Shown here piece by piece: positions 10,449-22,550 of a stretch of 64,000 nucleotides of DNA (position 1 is the stretch's first letter; every line of letters begins with the position of its first letter). The notes under the pieces are model-generated. The model had not been told where the DNA came from, did no database searches, and saw nothing but the letters and a program-made list of their open reading frames with translations. Made by a program: the position numbers and the translations under genes. The DNA comes from Nilaparvata lugens (taxonomy: Eukaryota; Arthropoda; Insecta; Hemiptera; Delphacidae): positions 60,437,637-60,501,636 of the forward strand of contig NC_052504.1 in the NCBI RefSeq assembly GCF_014356525.2, read 5' to 3'.

Positions 10449-10702
10449 ATAAATATAAAGAAAGTAAAAATCTCAGTACCCTTTTTTTAAAATATTTTAT
10501 CACAACATGTTTCGGTCATTTATGCCATTTTCAAGTGATATGAATTAAATAAATAAATACTAAATTTATGATCAAAATAAGAATCTTCCAGTAGTATTTA
10601 TTTAATTCATATCACTTGAAAATGGCATAAATGACCGAAACATGTTGTGATAAAATATTTTAAAAAAAGGGTACTGAGATTTTTATTTTCTTTATATTTA
10701 TA
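10449..10702. mobile_element. Fold-back (snap-back) MITE with 112-bp arms
   Basis: The arm 10,449-10,562 is the nearly perfect reverse complement of 10,591-10,702. Both contain CATTTTCAAGTGATATGAATT and ACATGTTTCGGTCATTTATG or their complements. The 12-mer AAACCCATAACA lies immediately left (10,438-10,449) and again at 10,732-10,743, 29 bp beyond the right arm. A diverged single arm is at 14,431-14,520. Confidence 0.82.
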
Positions 10703-10748
10703 TTACAAGTAGCCCTATACAGGAAAGAGATAAACCCATAACAATATA

Positions 10749-10978
10749 CAGAGTCTGTATAATAAGTAACCGGACTGACCTCAGGAAATTTTTTATTGGC
10801 AAAATATGTACAATTTTTCTTCAGAAATCTTCAAAGTAGTCCCCATTGGAGTCGATAACACGCTAATACTGGATTTTCCAATCCCTGAATGCTCCGTGGA
10901 AGTCGGCAACCCAACTCGTCACCGAGCAGTTGGCCAAGGTTCCTGAGGTCAGTCCGGTTACTTATTATACAGACCCTG
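10749..10978 (-). mobile_element. Internally deleted mariner-type MITE (230 bp)
   Basis: TA dinucleotides flank CAGAGTCTGTATAATAAG on the left and its near complement CTTATTATACAGACCCTG on the right. The inverted repeats are about 40 bp and include CGGACTGACCTCAGGAA. Read on the minus strand, the interior contains codons resembling the end of a mariner transposase (a DSNGDYFEDF-like tail), which suggests it is a deletion derivative of an autonomous mariner. Confidence 0.8.
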
Positions 10979-10980
10979 TA

Positions 10981-11818
10981 CATATTAACTTGACAATTAA
11001 GATTTGTTACGATGTATTTCGTGACTAATGAGGGAAATTGATTTTAGAGCTAGTTTTGTGGACGCTCGGTAATCTTCTATATACTTTGTAATATTACAAT
11101 ACTTTGACATTTTAGAATTTCAAATTGGGTGCTGTTATTGTAGATCAATTTTAATCAAACACAAAATATCGAACATCGATCTTTTCTTCAAACATCAATA
11201 TTTGATATCCATTCATTAGTTATTTGGAAAAGATCCATTTTAGTTTAATAAATTATTAAAATACATTTGAGAAATATAAATTTATTATCAAATCTTAAAA
11301 TTATATACAGCAATGACTTAGAACTAACCTAAATTAATTAAACTCTTAAATTTGTGTTTTATTTGGTGCAGTTGGCAATGCAAAGCTAATGGTTTTGCAT
11401 ATCCGTTTTCCATTTTGAGGACTTGCTTTTAGCTTCTTCCATGAGCTGGTCTCTTAAAATGTGCTCGTAATAATTTCCTTTGATAAATTTATTTTAAAGT
11501 TTTATTCCTGCCAACTTCTTGAAACTTATATTAATTTTGTAGTAGATGTAAACTCAGTGAAAGCAAAATATGCTATGAGTTCTTGTTTTTATCTTGGTAA
11601 TTTTTTTGTAATTCCTAATTTATAAGATGTCTTTCAACATAACCTCCCGAGCACATTGTATGATTTTTCATGCATTAACGATAATTCTGGATTTTTGGTA
11701 TGGTGTTTCTTTATAATTAGTATTATAAGATTTTAGTGTTTGTCATGTTCGAGCTCTGTAATATGCTTGAAGTGTTGCCCATTACATATTTCTCAGTTAG
11801 CCAAAATGCTTTCAAGTC
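10981..11818. other. AT-rich stretch, nothing recognised
   Basis: No gene or convincing repeat is seen between the mariner MITE and the gypsy remnant. Confidence 0.4.
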
Positions 11819-13980
11819 TGTAGTATAACAACATATGTTTTGAATTTGTTATTACCGTTACTAAGTCTCCAAACAAACTCATTCCAATTCGAAACATGTA
11901 TAGTTCAAGTTATTAAAAACCTTTCTTAAGGTATTAAATACTTATGTCGTGTTTACTCTCATTCCTATTACAATTTTAATAACTTGAACTATACAGGTTT
12001 CGAATTGGAATGAGTTTGTTTGGAGACTTAGTAACAGTAATAACAAATTCAAAACATATGTTGTTATACTACATTCTTCCCCCCAAAGAGTTAATGAATG
12101 TTGTCATTCAAATAATTAGGAGGTCTTCTATTTCTAGCACAATTCATTGTGGAAACTGATGCATCTGAGAGCACCATTGCTGCTACTTTGACTCAATCAA
12201 ACCGTCCAGTTGCATTCTTCTCAAGGATACTTTCACCAGCAGAACAAGGACATTCAAGTGTTGAGAAAGAAGCACAAGCCATTGTAGAAGCACTGCGAAA
12301 ATGGCGTCACTACTTGGTTGGCAAACATTTCAAGCTAATTACTGATCAGAGGTCGGTAGCTTTTATGTTTGATAACAACCGTCATGGTAAAGTGAAAAAT
12401 GAAAAGATAATGAGGTGGAAACTGGAACTGTCTTGTTTTCATTACGATATTGTATATAGACCTGGCAAAGATAATATGGCTGCTGATGCTCTGTCTAGAG
12501 TATGTTCTCCAATCCAAAATCAGGAAAATCTATTAGTTGATTTACATGAGTCTCTATGCCACCCAGGCATAACACGGTTGTACCACTGGGTTCGGAGTAA
12601 AAACTTACCCTACTCAATTGATGAAATCAGACGTATAACAAACTCCTGCAAAGTGTGTGCTGCTGTCAAGCCCAAATTCTTCAAACACAAAGGGACTCTG
12701 ATTAAAGCCACTTCTGCATTTGAACGGCTAAATATCGATTTCAAAGGCACTCTGCCTTCATCAAGTCGAAATCGTTATTTATTGGTAATAGTAGATGAGT
12801 TTTCACGGTTCCCTTTTGCTTTCCCATGTCCAGACATGTCATCATCTACAGTTGAATCAAAACTGAAAACCCTGTTTTCTACGTTTGGGGTTCCTAGTTA
12901 CATACATTCAGACAGAGGAACATCATTTATGAGTCAAGACTTGAAAAATTACCTAAACTCGCATGGAATTGCAACTAGCAGAACCACTGCTTACAACCCA
13001 GCAGGTAATGGACAGGTTGAAAGATATAATGGTATTCTATGGAAAACGATTGAGCTAGCATTAAAATCACTTAATTTAGAAATAAATCAATGGGAGTCGG
13101 TTTTAGAAGATGCTCTTAGCTCAACAAGAACATTACTTTGCACAGCCACAAATCAAACTCCTCATGAGCGTATGTTCTTACACCCACGTAGATCTGGAAA
13201 CAATGGTGTTTCAGCTTCTTCTTGGCTTCTCAATTCCGGCCCTGTCTATTTAAAAAAAATTCAATCGAACATCTAAATATGAGCCACTTGTTGAAGAGGT
13301 CCAACTTCTACATGGAAATGCTGAGTATGCACATGTAAAGCTACCTGATGGAAGAGAAACCACAGTATCAACACGTCATCTTGCTCCAGTTGGAGAGTAC
13401 GAAAACAGAGATCATGAAGAACAAACCGATTCTGAAAATGATGAAAATTCTCAATTACCAACTTCCGAACCTGAACTTGAATACTTCCATAATCCTCAAG
13501 CAACCCAAAACCAAGAAAACTAAACTAGTACTACTGCCGAGAGCTTACAACCTAGACAACAGACTACTGGACAAGAAAATCAAAATACATATCCAAGAAG
13601 AAGTTTTAGAAATAGAAGACCTCCTAATTATTTGAATGACTACATTCATTAACTCTTTGGGGGGAAGAATGTAGTATAACAACATATGTTTTGAATTTGT
13701 TATTACTGTTACTAAGTCTCCAAACAAACTCATTCCAATTTGAAACCTGTATAGTTCAAGTTATTAAAAACCTTTCTTAAGGTATTAAATACTTATGTCG
13801 TGTTTACTCTCATTCCTATTACAATGTCATTATATTTTTCCTTCTCATATTAGAATTAGTTATGTTAGAATAAATTTATACAGGACTACCCATGATTTAT
13901 ATAAAAGGAAACCGATGTCTTATCCAACACAAGTTTTGGCCCAACTGTCCAGTACAGTTTAATCACCGAAACACCTCAAC
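11819..13980 (+). mobile_element. Rearranged Ty3/gypsy LTR retrotransposon remnant
   Basis: The 3' LTR begins TGTAGTATAACAAC at 13,670, directly after a polypurine tract (GGGGGGAAGAA). It contains ATTTATATAAAAGG near 13,895 as a candidate TATA box; its right end is not certain. On the left, 11,819-11,974 repeats the first 156 bp of the LTR. Then 11,974-12,136 is the inverted copy of 13,607-13,764, covering the pol tail, polypurine tract and LTR start. Coding sequence resumes abruptly at 12,137 inside RNase H. Gag, protease and most of the reverse transcriptase are missing, so the copy cannot be autonomous. Confidence 0.88.
12137..13523 (+). pseudogene. Ty3/gypsy pol 3' part: RNase H and integrase, frameshifted
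   Basis: In a full element this part degrades the RNA strand and inserts the cDNA. RNase H residues are visible in order: VETDAS, SVEKEAQAI, ITDQRS and AADALSR. Integrase follows, with a zinc-binding HHCC module (LHESLCHPG...CKVC), then LNIDFKG, HSDRGTSF and GNGQVERYNG, which supply the D, D and E of the catalytic core. The main frame is open to 13,276. A one-base shift in the A-run at about 13,252-13,260 moves the integrase C-terminal tail (KLPDGRETTVSTRHLAP, about 13,338) into the next frame, which stops at 13,521-13,523. The frame has no start codon of its own, because it begins at the rearrangement junction. Confidence 0.92.
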
Positions 13981-15573
13981 TTATAAAATTCTTATCTCAC
14001 TGACTCACTGATCACGATTTCTGGAAAACTAATGGACGGATTGCAACAAAACGTGAAATATAGCTTCCTTATAAGTCCTAGGTGCTCACTAAGAAATCTT
14101 TTGGCGATATTTCAACTCTAAGGGTGGTTTTTAATGGTTTAAAGTTCGTCTTTTAGCATGTATATTCTTCTTATTCCAATCTCTCAATTATAATTGAAAT
14201 GTCCATACCATATACCATATGGATAGAACTATAATCTAGATAGTGTACCTCTTCGAAACAGTTGTTAACTGGTAACCAAATTAAAAATTTTGTCAGGTTG
14301 GCATTAAGTTAACTTTGTTAAGTTGGCACCAAGTTGAAGATTGAAATGCATTCATTGCGGGAAAATTGATTGGGCACTGCTACTTCAATCAGAGCTTTCC
14401 CTGAGAATATTATACTATTATTTTTTATTTCCAAATCACTTGATAATAGCATTATTTATAGCCGAAACATGTCGTGTTGAATAATTTAAAAAAGGTTAAT
14501 CAGATTTATAAATATTAGAATATAAATATAAGAATAAATATTTTTACTTCTATTCCTGGGAGTATAGATAATTTTTATGTCTCATAAAACAAACTTTTAT
14601 GACGGGAGATCTATCAATTTTGATCCTATTCTATCAAGACTAATTTTGTTTGTATATCTGACAGATTGTGTGAACAGCTTAAACTATTTCGATGAAATTT
14701 TAATTATTCAGTATGATGAATGGAGGGTATTTTCAAAACTTCAGAAGTGTCTGTTGTGGAATCTGTGTGCAAAGAATGAGGAAATTCGGCCAGAATTTAA
14801 CTTGACGAAAGAAAGGGGTTATTTTTTATTAAAACGGTCAAATAGCTGTTGTTGCTTTTCCTAATGTAAAAATATCTTCCATAGAAGTAAGGCGCTTTTC
14901 CCATGAATCAATATTATTCACAAACATTAGTTGTGTTAGCAAATAAAATAGAAGGTAGCTTTCGATAAAAATATTGGAGAATATGCATAACAGTTTGTTG
15001 ATATTCACTTGAAACTGTCAGTATACGGTACCTCATTAATAGCATCAATGCTCCCCATTCAAATAATGCTGACACATTGATGTGAATCTTACTATAATTT
15101 GTTTACATTAGATCAGATGGAGATAAGATGATAGCTACAGTTTCGATTTCAAAATTATGATTGCCATTTTTGCTCTTTATGCCAGCTGTTATTAGTTTTG
15201 ATTTCAATTATGTTTGAAATTTTCGCTTTTTATACCCATTATTATCATGTGAAATAAGCTCTTATTAAAATGGAATCATAATCATGGAAGTCAATTATAC
15301 TAAGCAAACAATATCTGTTTAAATATGTGTGTTTGCGGATAAATGTAGTATGTATGTCTGACGGATCTCAAAAACGCCTCTAACATTATTTTATTAAATC
15401 AGGAATAGAGTAGGCCTATGTTTGCGATAAAAAAATTATTTTGGAACAGGTCTCAATTCTGGGAAAAATCGCTGAAGCTCTCTCAGAAAGGATTATTGGT
15501 CCCTCAAGTAGCAGCTGATCAAAAAAAGTTTCCATACTCTGTTGAAAACGTGAGAAAGAAAGTTTGAGCAAGT
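13981..15573. repeat. Gene-free stretch with dispersed repeat fragments
   Basis: It contains a CTCACTGACTCACTGATCAC repeat start at about 13,998, the single fold-back arm at 14,431-14,520, and at 15,310-15,560 a diverged relative of 16,090-16,350 (shared word GATCTCAAAAACGCCTCTAAC against GATCTCGAAAACAGCTCTAAC). A 95-codon frame at 14,577-14,864 is unrecognised and probably chance. Confidence 0.45.
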
Positions 15574-16947
15574 GAAAAAGATTATAATAGCTGTAGTTGA
15601 GTTACCAAATTTAGCGATCTCATTTTAAAACATTGCAGTATTCATGAAACATCTGGAAGAATAAGTACAGAAAATGACCGGATGATAGCAAAATAAATTT
15701 AAAATCTATCTTTCTAAACATATAGTAGTTGAATTGATGTTTATTGTGGGGTGATATGCGACTAATTTCTTCAGCTTCTGTTGTATTGGTTCCTCTGTAG
15801 TTGCTCTATGTTTACACGCAGCCATGGCCTTGAGAGAGTCAGTTGTCCTGTCTCTTAATATTCTTAACCCGGACTAAATACCACGAGAACCAATCAGAGA
15901 AGCCTTCTATTAAAAAAACCCCTGCTGTGATTAGTTCTCATGGAATTTTAACATGATTGAAATTGAACAGGCTTTTGAGCTACTGGACCTGATATTTTCA
16001 TGTTTCAAAATCAGCTAAAAACTATATAGAAAAAAACCATAATATTCCATCAGCTGTTACTATTTCCTTTCATCCTATACTATTAAACGAGCAATTTCTG
16101 TTTATATGTTTGGATGTTTAGATGTTTAGATGTTTATATGTTTATATGTTTGTATTTCACCGGATCTCGAAAACAGCTCTAACGACTCTCACGAAATTTA
16201 GAGCATAGTAGGTTTATAATATGAAAATTCGATTGCACTAGGTCTCATCACTGGGAAAACTCGCTGAAGGACATTGAAAGGATAATTATTATTCATCCTT
16301 GGAAAAACAGCTGATAATAATTATTCCATCGTCTGTTGATGATGGAAGTGAGTGAGCGAGTTCATGTGTGTGGGACTGTGTCAACATTATGACTCAGCTG
16401 TTGAACTTTTGTAATCATTCAATCAGGTACTTAGTGCCGGTTGCAAAAAAGCCGGATTATCTTCAATCCTGATAAATTCCAGTAGATCCATCTTTTTGAA
16501 ATGGTCTTCTCTGATTTGGTTCCCGTGAAATTAATCAGGATCAAAATTCAACCGGCTTTTGTGCAACCAGGCCTTTGTGAGGGAAATGTTTGCATTCCTC
16601 TGGGAATTAATCTGAATTTACTGTGATTAGATAGAAAATTTCTGTATGAACTATGAATGATATTATAATTTCTTCTTTTGTAATAAATTTTTTATGCTTT
16701 TGTACTCCAGAGCTAAGCTCGGTCCCCAATATTGATGTCATTACATGACACAAGACAAACCTATTGATATTTATATCAATGAATCACAAGTAAATACTTT
16801 AAAAAGTAAAAACACAAGTAAAAAGTTCTCAATTTAGATAGAAATTAAATTGAGCTACATGTTAATTTACATTCAAATTTTCATCCCTAAGCTTTTGGTT
16901 TCAAGCTAAGATTAGAGAAAGAAATCATATAATGGTATAGTCAATAA
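15574..16947 (+). repeat. Large direct duplication, block A copy 1 (1.37 kb)
   Basis: This is nearly identical to 17,176-18,536. Differences include substitutions and a 16-bp length change in the GTTTATAT/GTTTAGAT run near 16,110. It contains two MITE-like inverted-repeat units (15,866-15,985 and 16,434-16,575; ends CCGGTTGCA...TGCAACCAGG). Its last 128 bp are also the start of the 3-kb block B. No gene is visible. Confidence 0.9.
16434..16575. mobile_element. MITE of about 140 bp with GGTTGCA ends
   Basis: The left end GTGCCGGTTGCAAAAAAGCC and the right end GGCTTTTGTGCAACCAGGCC are inverted repeats, with the internal pair ATCCTGATAAATT and TTAATCAGGAT. The same unit is present in the duplicate at 18,023-18,162, and half of one lies at 7,254. 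Confidence 0.72.
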
Positions 16948-17175
16948 ATAAAATGATAGTATCTTATTGCAAAAACTTTATTCAATTCTAGAAGCATAAA
17001 CTGATTCGTTTCATAAACTATTTTGTAAACACGTTCACATCAAATCAGAATCAGCTGACTTCAAGGTTATTTTACAGCCCTAGGGCCGTAAAAATTTTAC
17101 CGGCCTGGTCAGAAAACAATCACTTTCGGCCTCCATATGACGCACATAAACCAGCTCATTACATCCAAGTGGGGC
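16948..17175. other. Spacer between block A copies
   Basis: These 228 bp separate the two A copies. They carry the phrase CCCTAGGGCCGTAAAAATTT near 17,079, which looks like part of another repeat, but no second copy is in the window. Confidence 0.4.
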
Positions 17176-18536
17176 GAAAAAGATTATAATAGCTGTAGTT
17201 GAGTTACCAAATTTAGCGATCTTATTTTAAAACATTGCAGTATTCATGGAACATCTGGAAGAATAGGTACAGAAAATGATCGGATGATAGCAAAATAAAT
17301 TTAAAATCTATCTTTCTAAACATATAGTAGTTGAATTGATGTTTATTGTGGGGTGATAGAAATGCGACTAATTTCTTCAGCTTCTGTTGTATTGGTTCCT
17401 CTGTAGTTGCTCTATGTTTACACGCAGCCATGGCCTTGAGAGAGCCAGTTGTCCTGTCTCTTAATATTCTTAACCCGGACTAAATACCACGAGAACCAAT
17501 CAGAGAAGCCTTCTATTAAAAAAACCCCTGCTGTGATTAGTTCTCATGGAATTTAAACATGATTGAAATTGAACAGGCTTTTGAGCTACTGGACCTGATA
17601 TTTTCATGTTTCAAAATCAGCTAAAAACTATATAGAAAAAACCATAATATTCCATCAGCTGGTACTATTTCCTTTCATCCTATACTATTAAACGAGCAAT
17701 TTCTGTTTATATGTTTGGATGTTTAGATGTTTATATGTTTGTATTTCACCGGATCTCGAAAACAGCTCTAACGATTCTCACGAAATTTAGAGCATAGTAG
17801 GTTTATAATATGAAAATTCGATTGCACTAGGTCTCATCACTGGGAAAACTCGCTGAAGGACATTGAAAGGATAATTATTATTCATCCTTGGAAAAACAGC
17901 TGATAATAATTATTCCATCGTCTGTTGATGATGGAAGTGAGTGAGCGAGTTCATGTGTGTGGGACTGTGTCAACATTATGACTCAGCTGTTGAACTTTTG
18001 TAATCATTCAATCAGGTACTTAGTGCCGGTTGCAAAAAAGCCGGATTATCTTCAATCCTGATAAATTCCAGTAGATCCATCTTTTTGAAATGGTCTTCTC
18101 TGATTTGGTTCCCGTGAAATTAATCAGGATCAAAATTCAACCGGCTTTTGTGCAACCAGGCCTTTGTGAGGGAAATGTTTGCATTCCTCTGGGAATTAAT
18201 CTGAATTTACTGTGATTAGATAGAAAATTTCTGTATGAACTATGAATGATATTATAATTTCTTCTTTCATAATAAATTTTTTATGCTTTTGTACTCCAGA
18301 GCTAAGCTCGGTCCCCAATATTGATGTCATTACATGACACAAGACAAACCTATTGATATTTATATCAATGAATCACAAGTAAATACTTTAAAAAGTAAAA
18401 ACACAAGTAAAAAGTTCTCAATTTAGATAGAAATTAAATTGAGCTACATGTTAATTTACATTCAAATTTTCATCCCTAAGCTTTTGGTTTCAAGCTAAGA
18501 TTAGAGAAAGAAATCATATAATGGTATAGTCAATAA
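17176..18536 (+). repeat. Large direct duplication, block A copy 2 (1.36 kb)
   Basis: This is the near-identical partner of 15,574-16,947. Here the block continues without a break into block B, so 17,176-21,470 is the longest contiguous version of the duplicated unit (about 4.3 kb). Confidence 0.9.
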
Positions 18537-19530
18537 TTAAAGTGATTGAATAAACTCTATTCAGAATTATTCAAATTAACATTAAAATGTCCACTTGAAA
18601 ATTCCCACTTTAATATTAAATGGTAGTAAAGTTTAGGACATGAGAAATCAGCCACATTAAATGTTAGGCTAATTATTATGAATAGACTCTTATATATATA
18701 AATGGACTTCCATGGAAGAAAGAATGAGTGGATTGGCTGCTTTTACACTTTTGAATAAGTGAAATGAAGAGTAAAGCTGTATTTACACCATAGTTATGAA
18801 CAAAATGTGTTGAACCATTTGATGAACATATGTGTTGGTCTAGTTCCGTTCAATCTAATAGAATCCATAAGGATTAAGCTATCAAAATTTTGTCAATAAC
18901 TACTCTGCGTTTAGAGAAAGATTTATTTTCAGGTGTAGTGGATCTATGTATTTGCGCCTTTGGTGTAAACCAGCTTACGCGATTCCAAAATAAGTAAGAG
19001 ATCCATGGATACCAGAGTCAACCAATTCCAAATAAACCTGATTTAGAATTCTATTTTCAATTGCATCAAGCAAAAATAACATGATCACTGCTAATTTGAT
19101 AACTGTCAACAAGGAATATTAATTGCCAATGGATAAAGTCGAGTTGACTCTTAAGCCTCGACCAATTGACAAAGGAATTTGGAGAGAATTTTTTGAACAC
19201 AATTTTTTACTTTGCAGCTTTGTAGGGACCAGTTAGGGGGTAAACATATCAAAAGTCCCCATCCCCACCCCTTGTGCTAATGGCATGATAGTTGCATTTC
19301 TCAATGTTTTGCTTACACGCTCATATCTTGAGAAGAATGCGTTCAACCGACATTACTGACTATTCAGAAATGAAGTTTAATAAATTCTCCACAATATTTG
19401 TTCTGTGGTGATTTGTGATATCTCCAACAGTTTTCGAGATATACGCTCTTAAAAGTGTAAAATTGTTAAAATAACAGCTTTTAATCCTATTTTTTTATGT
19501 TTCGGCGAGGGCTTACAACTCTCCAACAAT

Positions 19531-19968
19531 GCATTGTGAAAATGAATTCTCACCGTAGATTTGTAGAGCTTTGTTTCCTCTTCAATTTGATGTATTATTT
19601 CACTACTTCATGTTTTCCTTCTATTGTTATAGCAGATTCAATGTGGGGGGTGAAATTTTAATTTTGTAACAATTGATCACTTGACAATGAAATGTGAGTC
19701 TGGAACATCTGGTACACAATTTTTGACTTTGTAGCTTAATGAAGACTAGTTTAGAGGTAAACATAGCCAAAATACACATCTCTAGCCCGTCTATTGAAGG
19801 TGTGGAACTGCTAAGTTGACACTTGTTGCAGAGTTGAAAATTTCACCCCCATATTGAATTGGCTATAACAATAGAAGAAAACATGAAGTAGTGAAATAAT
19901 ACATCAATTGAAGAGGAAACAAAGCTCTACAAATCTACGGTGAGCATTCATTTTCACGATGCATTGTG
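19531..19968. repeat. Inverted repeat with 130-bp arms
   Basis: The arm 19,531-19,659 (GCATTGTGAAAATGAATTCT onward) is the complement of 19,836-19,968. Both contain TTGTAGAGCTTTGTTTCCTC or its complement. The same structure lies in block B copy 2 at about 27,522-27,955. It is a palindromic non-autonomous element or its core. Confidence 0.8.
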
Positions 19969-20896
19969 TTTTGAACAATCAAAATTTCTGATTATAATAA
20001 TCAGATAATAATTTAAGGGCTACTCGCTTAGCTGATCTGTGGTCGTTCAGTTTTTTTGTTAATAAAAACAAAAATTATTATTTAGAATTATGGATCTGAA
20101 AAATAAAAAAATGTACAATTAACTATTATCTTACTTTACCTTAAAAAGAGTGCCTTGGCCTGCTCCTCAAGGTCCAGTTAAACCACTCCCGACTTTAAAT
20201 AAAAAATATATATAAAAAATTCTGCCAGTTGATTGAATCAAAAACCACCAGCTTTCCTACTAGATTCAAATCCTGAAAAAAAACAATTATGTAGGTTTAA
20301 ACTGCCCGGACTGAGACAGCCTATAATTGAGTTCTCAAGACAGAATCCTTCAGGTAACCAATGCCTTAACTCAACAACTTACTTCACAAACGGTTCAAGG
20401 AATACGGGCCTCGATAGAAAAATTCAAGATCTATTTATGTGAAAAACACATGCAGCTTGATTCACAGACCAAAAGTCAACTCACTCTTGTTTGTATAGCA
20501 TGGAGCTAAAAACCATAATATTGTCTTCATGAAACGTGATAAAACACACGTTTCATCTATGTACATTGGTGATCTTCTCGCTTTATCAATTACATTGACG
20601 TGCTATCAAATTTATCCAAAAGGTTTGATAGTATTTCACCTATCACCCAAGAAAAGTCATCGGTTCCAATTATGCTAACATCTGATAAATCATGAATGGA
20701 TTTAATGCCTGTAAATAAGAAGTCCAGTTCAGAGCAAATCAAATTTTAATTTTCAAATGATTCAAAAAATTACAGTCTACACCAAAATAAATAATCATAC
20801 ATGGCTTGAACATAGATTGAATATTATTTAGGTTACAAATATGTTTGATATGTTCATCAAAATAGATTCAAAAGCTTTCTCAAAGCTCAGAAATTA

Positions 20897-21241
20897 TTGT
20901 TTCAAATCAAGATCAAAAAATATAAAACTTACAAACTAAAACTACCTACTTATCTTTTATTTATGGGTTTTAAGGCAGGCTTATGGATTTCAAAATTAAA
21001 CGAAATATTTAACACAAATTGGAAAGAAAAATTGAAATCTACATTTCACATATGTTCAATAACATCAACAGACTTTATAAAAACATTCAGATCTCAACCA
21101 AAACATCCTAAACTTCAATTATTTAGAAAATTTTCAACAGGAGATAAACACTTCTTCCATAAGCCCAAACCTTACAACAATGAGAGAGAAGCACCCAAAG
21201 TTCCAAAGCACTACATATACACGTCATCCATTGCCAACTAA
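20897..21241 (+). other. Unidentified 114-codon open frame in block B
   Basis: This frame is rich in K, F, Y and N and ends at a TAA two bases before an AATAAAG. The track start at 20,897 is not ATG; the first ATG lies further in, before GFKAGLW. I recognise no family. In block B copy 2 the same frame carries a TGG to TGA change near 29,010 (inside NTNWKEK), so it is broken there. That argues against a conserved function. Confidence 0.25.
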
Positions 21242-21470
21242 TAAAGAATACAAATTTACAATTATTATATCTATTATTCCCAATAAAACTTCATTTTAAA
21301 ACAGTTTTGAACTTTTTATTTAACCTTTATATTGTTTAGAATTATGTGTTTATTCAGAAAAAGAACTTTATCACAGTGATTCATTCAACATTTTTAGTGT
21401 ACCTAGCTGATAAATTCACAGTAAAACGTTAAGTTCGCATATCGATTACACCAATATTTGCTATCAAGTT

Positions 21471-21741
21471 ATATTCATAATCACAACACACGACACTCAA
21501 GCAATTATTTACAAAAATTTCCAATCGAAATTACATGACAAGATACAAATTTGATCTTGCACAACAACGGGGTGACAAGACAAGACAATTAGACAAACTG
21601 AACGACTGAACAAGAATGACTCACTAAAAACATCCAGAATACCAAGCAAGCAGGACGGTTTGCGCGTGCGCAAACACAAGCCTGCTATTCGCAGAACCAG
21701 TCTGGCATTTGGCACTACCGTTCGAATGCTCTGGCCAACCA
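21471..21741 (-). repeat. Probable 3' LTR of the BEL/Pao element
   Basis: On the minus strand a purine-rich tract AGAGGCGGGGGTA (21,743-21,755) immediately precedes TGGTTGGCCAGAGCATTCG. That is the usual polypurine tract and LTR start for BEL/Pao. The far end (GATTATGAATAT) lacks a canonical CA, so the boundary is approximate. It contains TTGTGTTTGCGCACGCGCAAA, an 11-bp palindrome. Confidence 0.55.
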
Positions 21742-21907
21742 TACCCCCGCCTCTGAAAAACTATTTTTCAGCCAAGTCACAAAAACTGAAAAACAAGGAA
21801 GGGAAAAATAAGACATGACAAAAAGAACAAAACACCAACACCAAAAAACAACACAAAAGAAAAAATGCAACAATCACCACAACTATTGAGTGGGAGTGGT
21901 TATAATT

Positions 21908-22550
21908 TCATTTACTAGGTCGAACACGGAAACAACGATGACACTTAAAAACACAAATACGAATAATAGAGCGAGCAGACAGTATCCAGAATTTCTGTCT
22001 GATCAAGGACAACAATAACGAAGGTCCAGCATGACAGTTCTTCTTGTGATGATAATCAATCAACATTGATACGAAAGCGTCAGATTTTGGTAAGATCATC
22101 TGATGACAAGTCTCAAATTCCAGTCCAGCATGAGACAAACGACCACTGACGCGAATCACACCTTTATCAATGAATGGAGACAGGCAACGTAGGCGCATAG
22201 AACAATCTTCTCCCTTCTCCAATTGCACAAATTCAGATGAAAAATGTATCTTCTGTACCACTTTACATAGATACCTCTCAGCAACATCGAAATCTGATTC
22301 TTCTGATTGGGGTAAGATTCGTAAGATTTGAGAACAAGAGTTACAATTCTCAAAAGACGACCATAATCCGAACAACGACCAATCAATGAATATACTGCAT
22401 TGCTGTTACAATCAGGAGATTTTGTGACTGTCAACACTGACGGTTTTTTCGCCTCTGGTGGATCCACTATCTCTTCCATTTGAGTTCGGACGGGCCAATC
22501 GGATTCGTCCTCTGCTATCCATGATGGACCTGAGAGCCACAACGGAAAGT
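21908..22550 (-). pseudogene. BEL/Pao integrase N-terminal region, core missing
   Basis: Two overlapping frames (22,554-22,156 and 22,375-21,908) are shifted parts of one sequence. The second shows GRLSHAGL, DYHHKKNCHAGPS and CVFKCHRCFRVRP, the H2C2 zinc-binding module that precedes the rve integrase core in BEL/Pao polyproteins. The catalytic D,D,E core that should follow is absent. After 21,908 only low-complexity A- and C-rich sequence remains before the polypurine tract, so a deletion has removed it. Confidence 0.82.

Larger units (their letters stand above)
18409..21470 (+). repeat. Large direct duplication, block B copy 1 (3.06 kb)
   Basis: This is almost identical to 26,380-29,456, with scattered substitutions and small indels. 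It contains a MITE (18,772-18,975), a long-repeat family member related to 57,420-57,780 (from about 19,160), an inverted repeat with 130-bp arms (19,531-19,659 and 19,836-19,968), and an unidentified open frame followed by AATAAA signals near 21,243 and 21,283. The two copies enclose the BEL/Pao remnant, but the ends lack TG...CA and there is no polypurine tract at the boundary, so I do not read them as LTRs. Confidence 0.9.
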
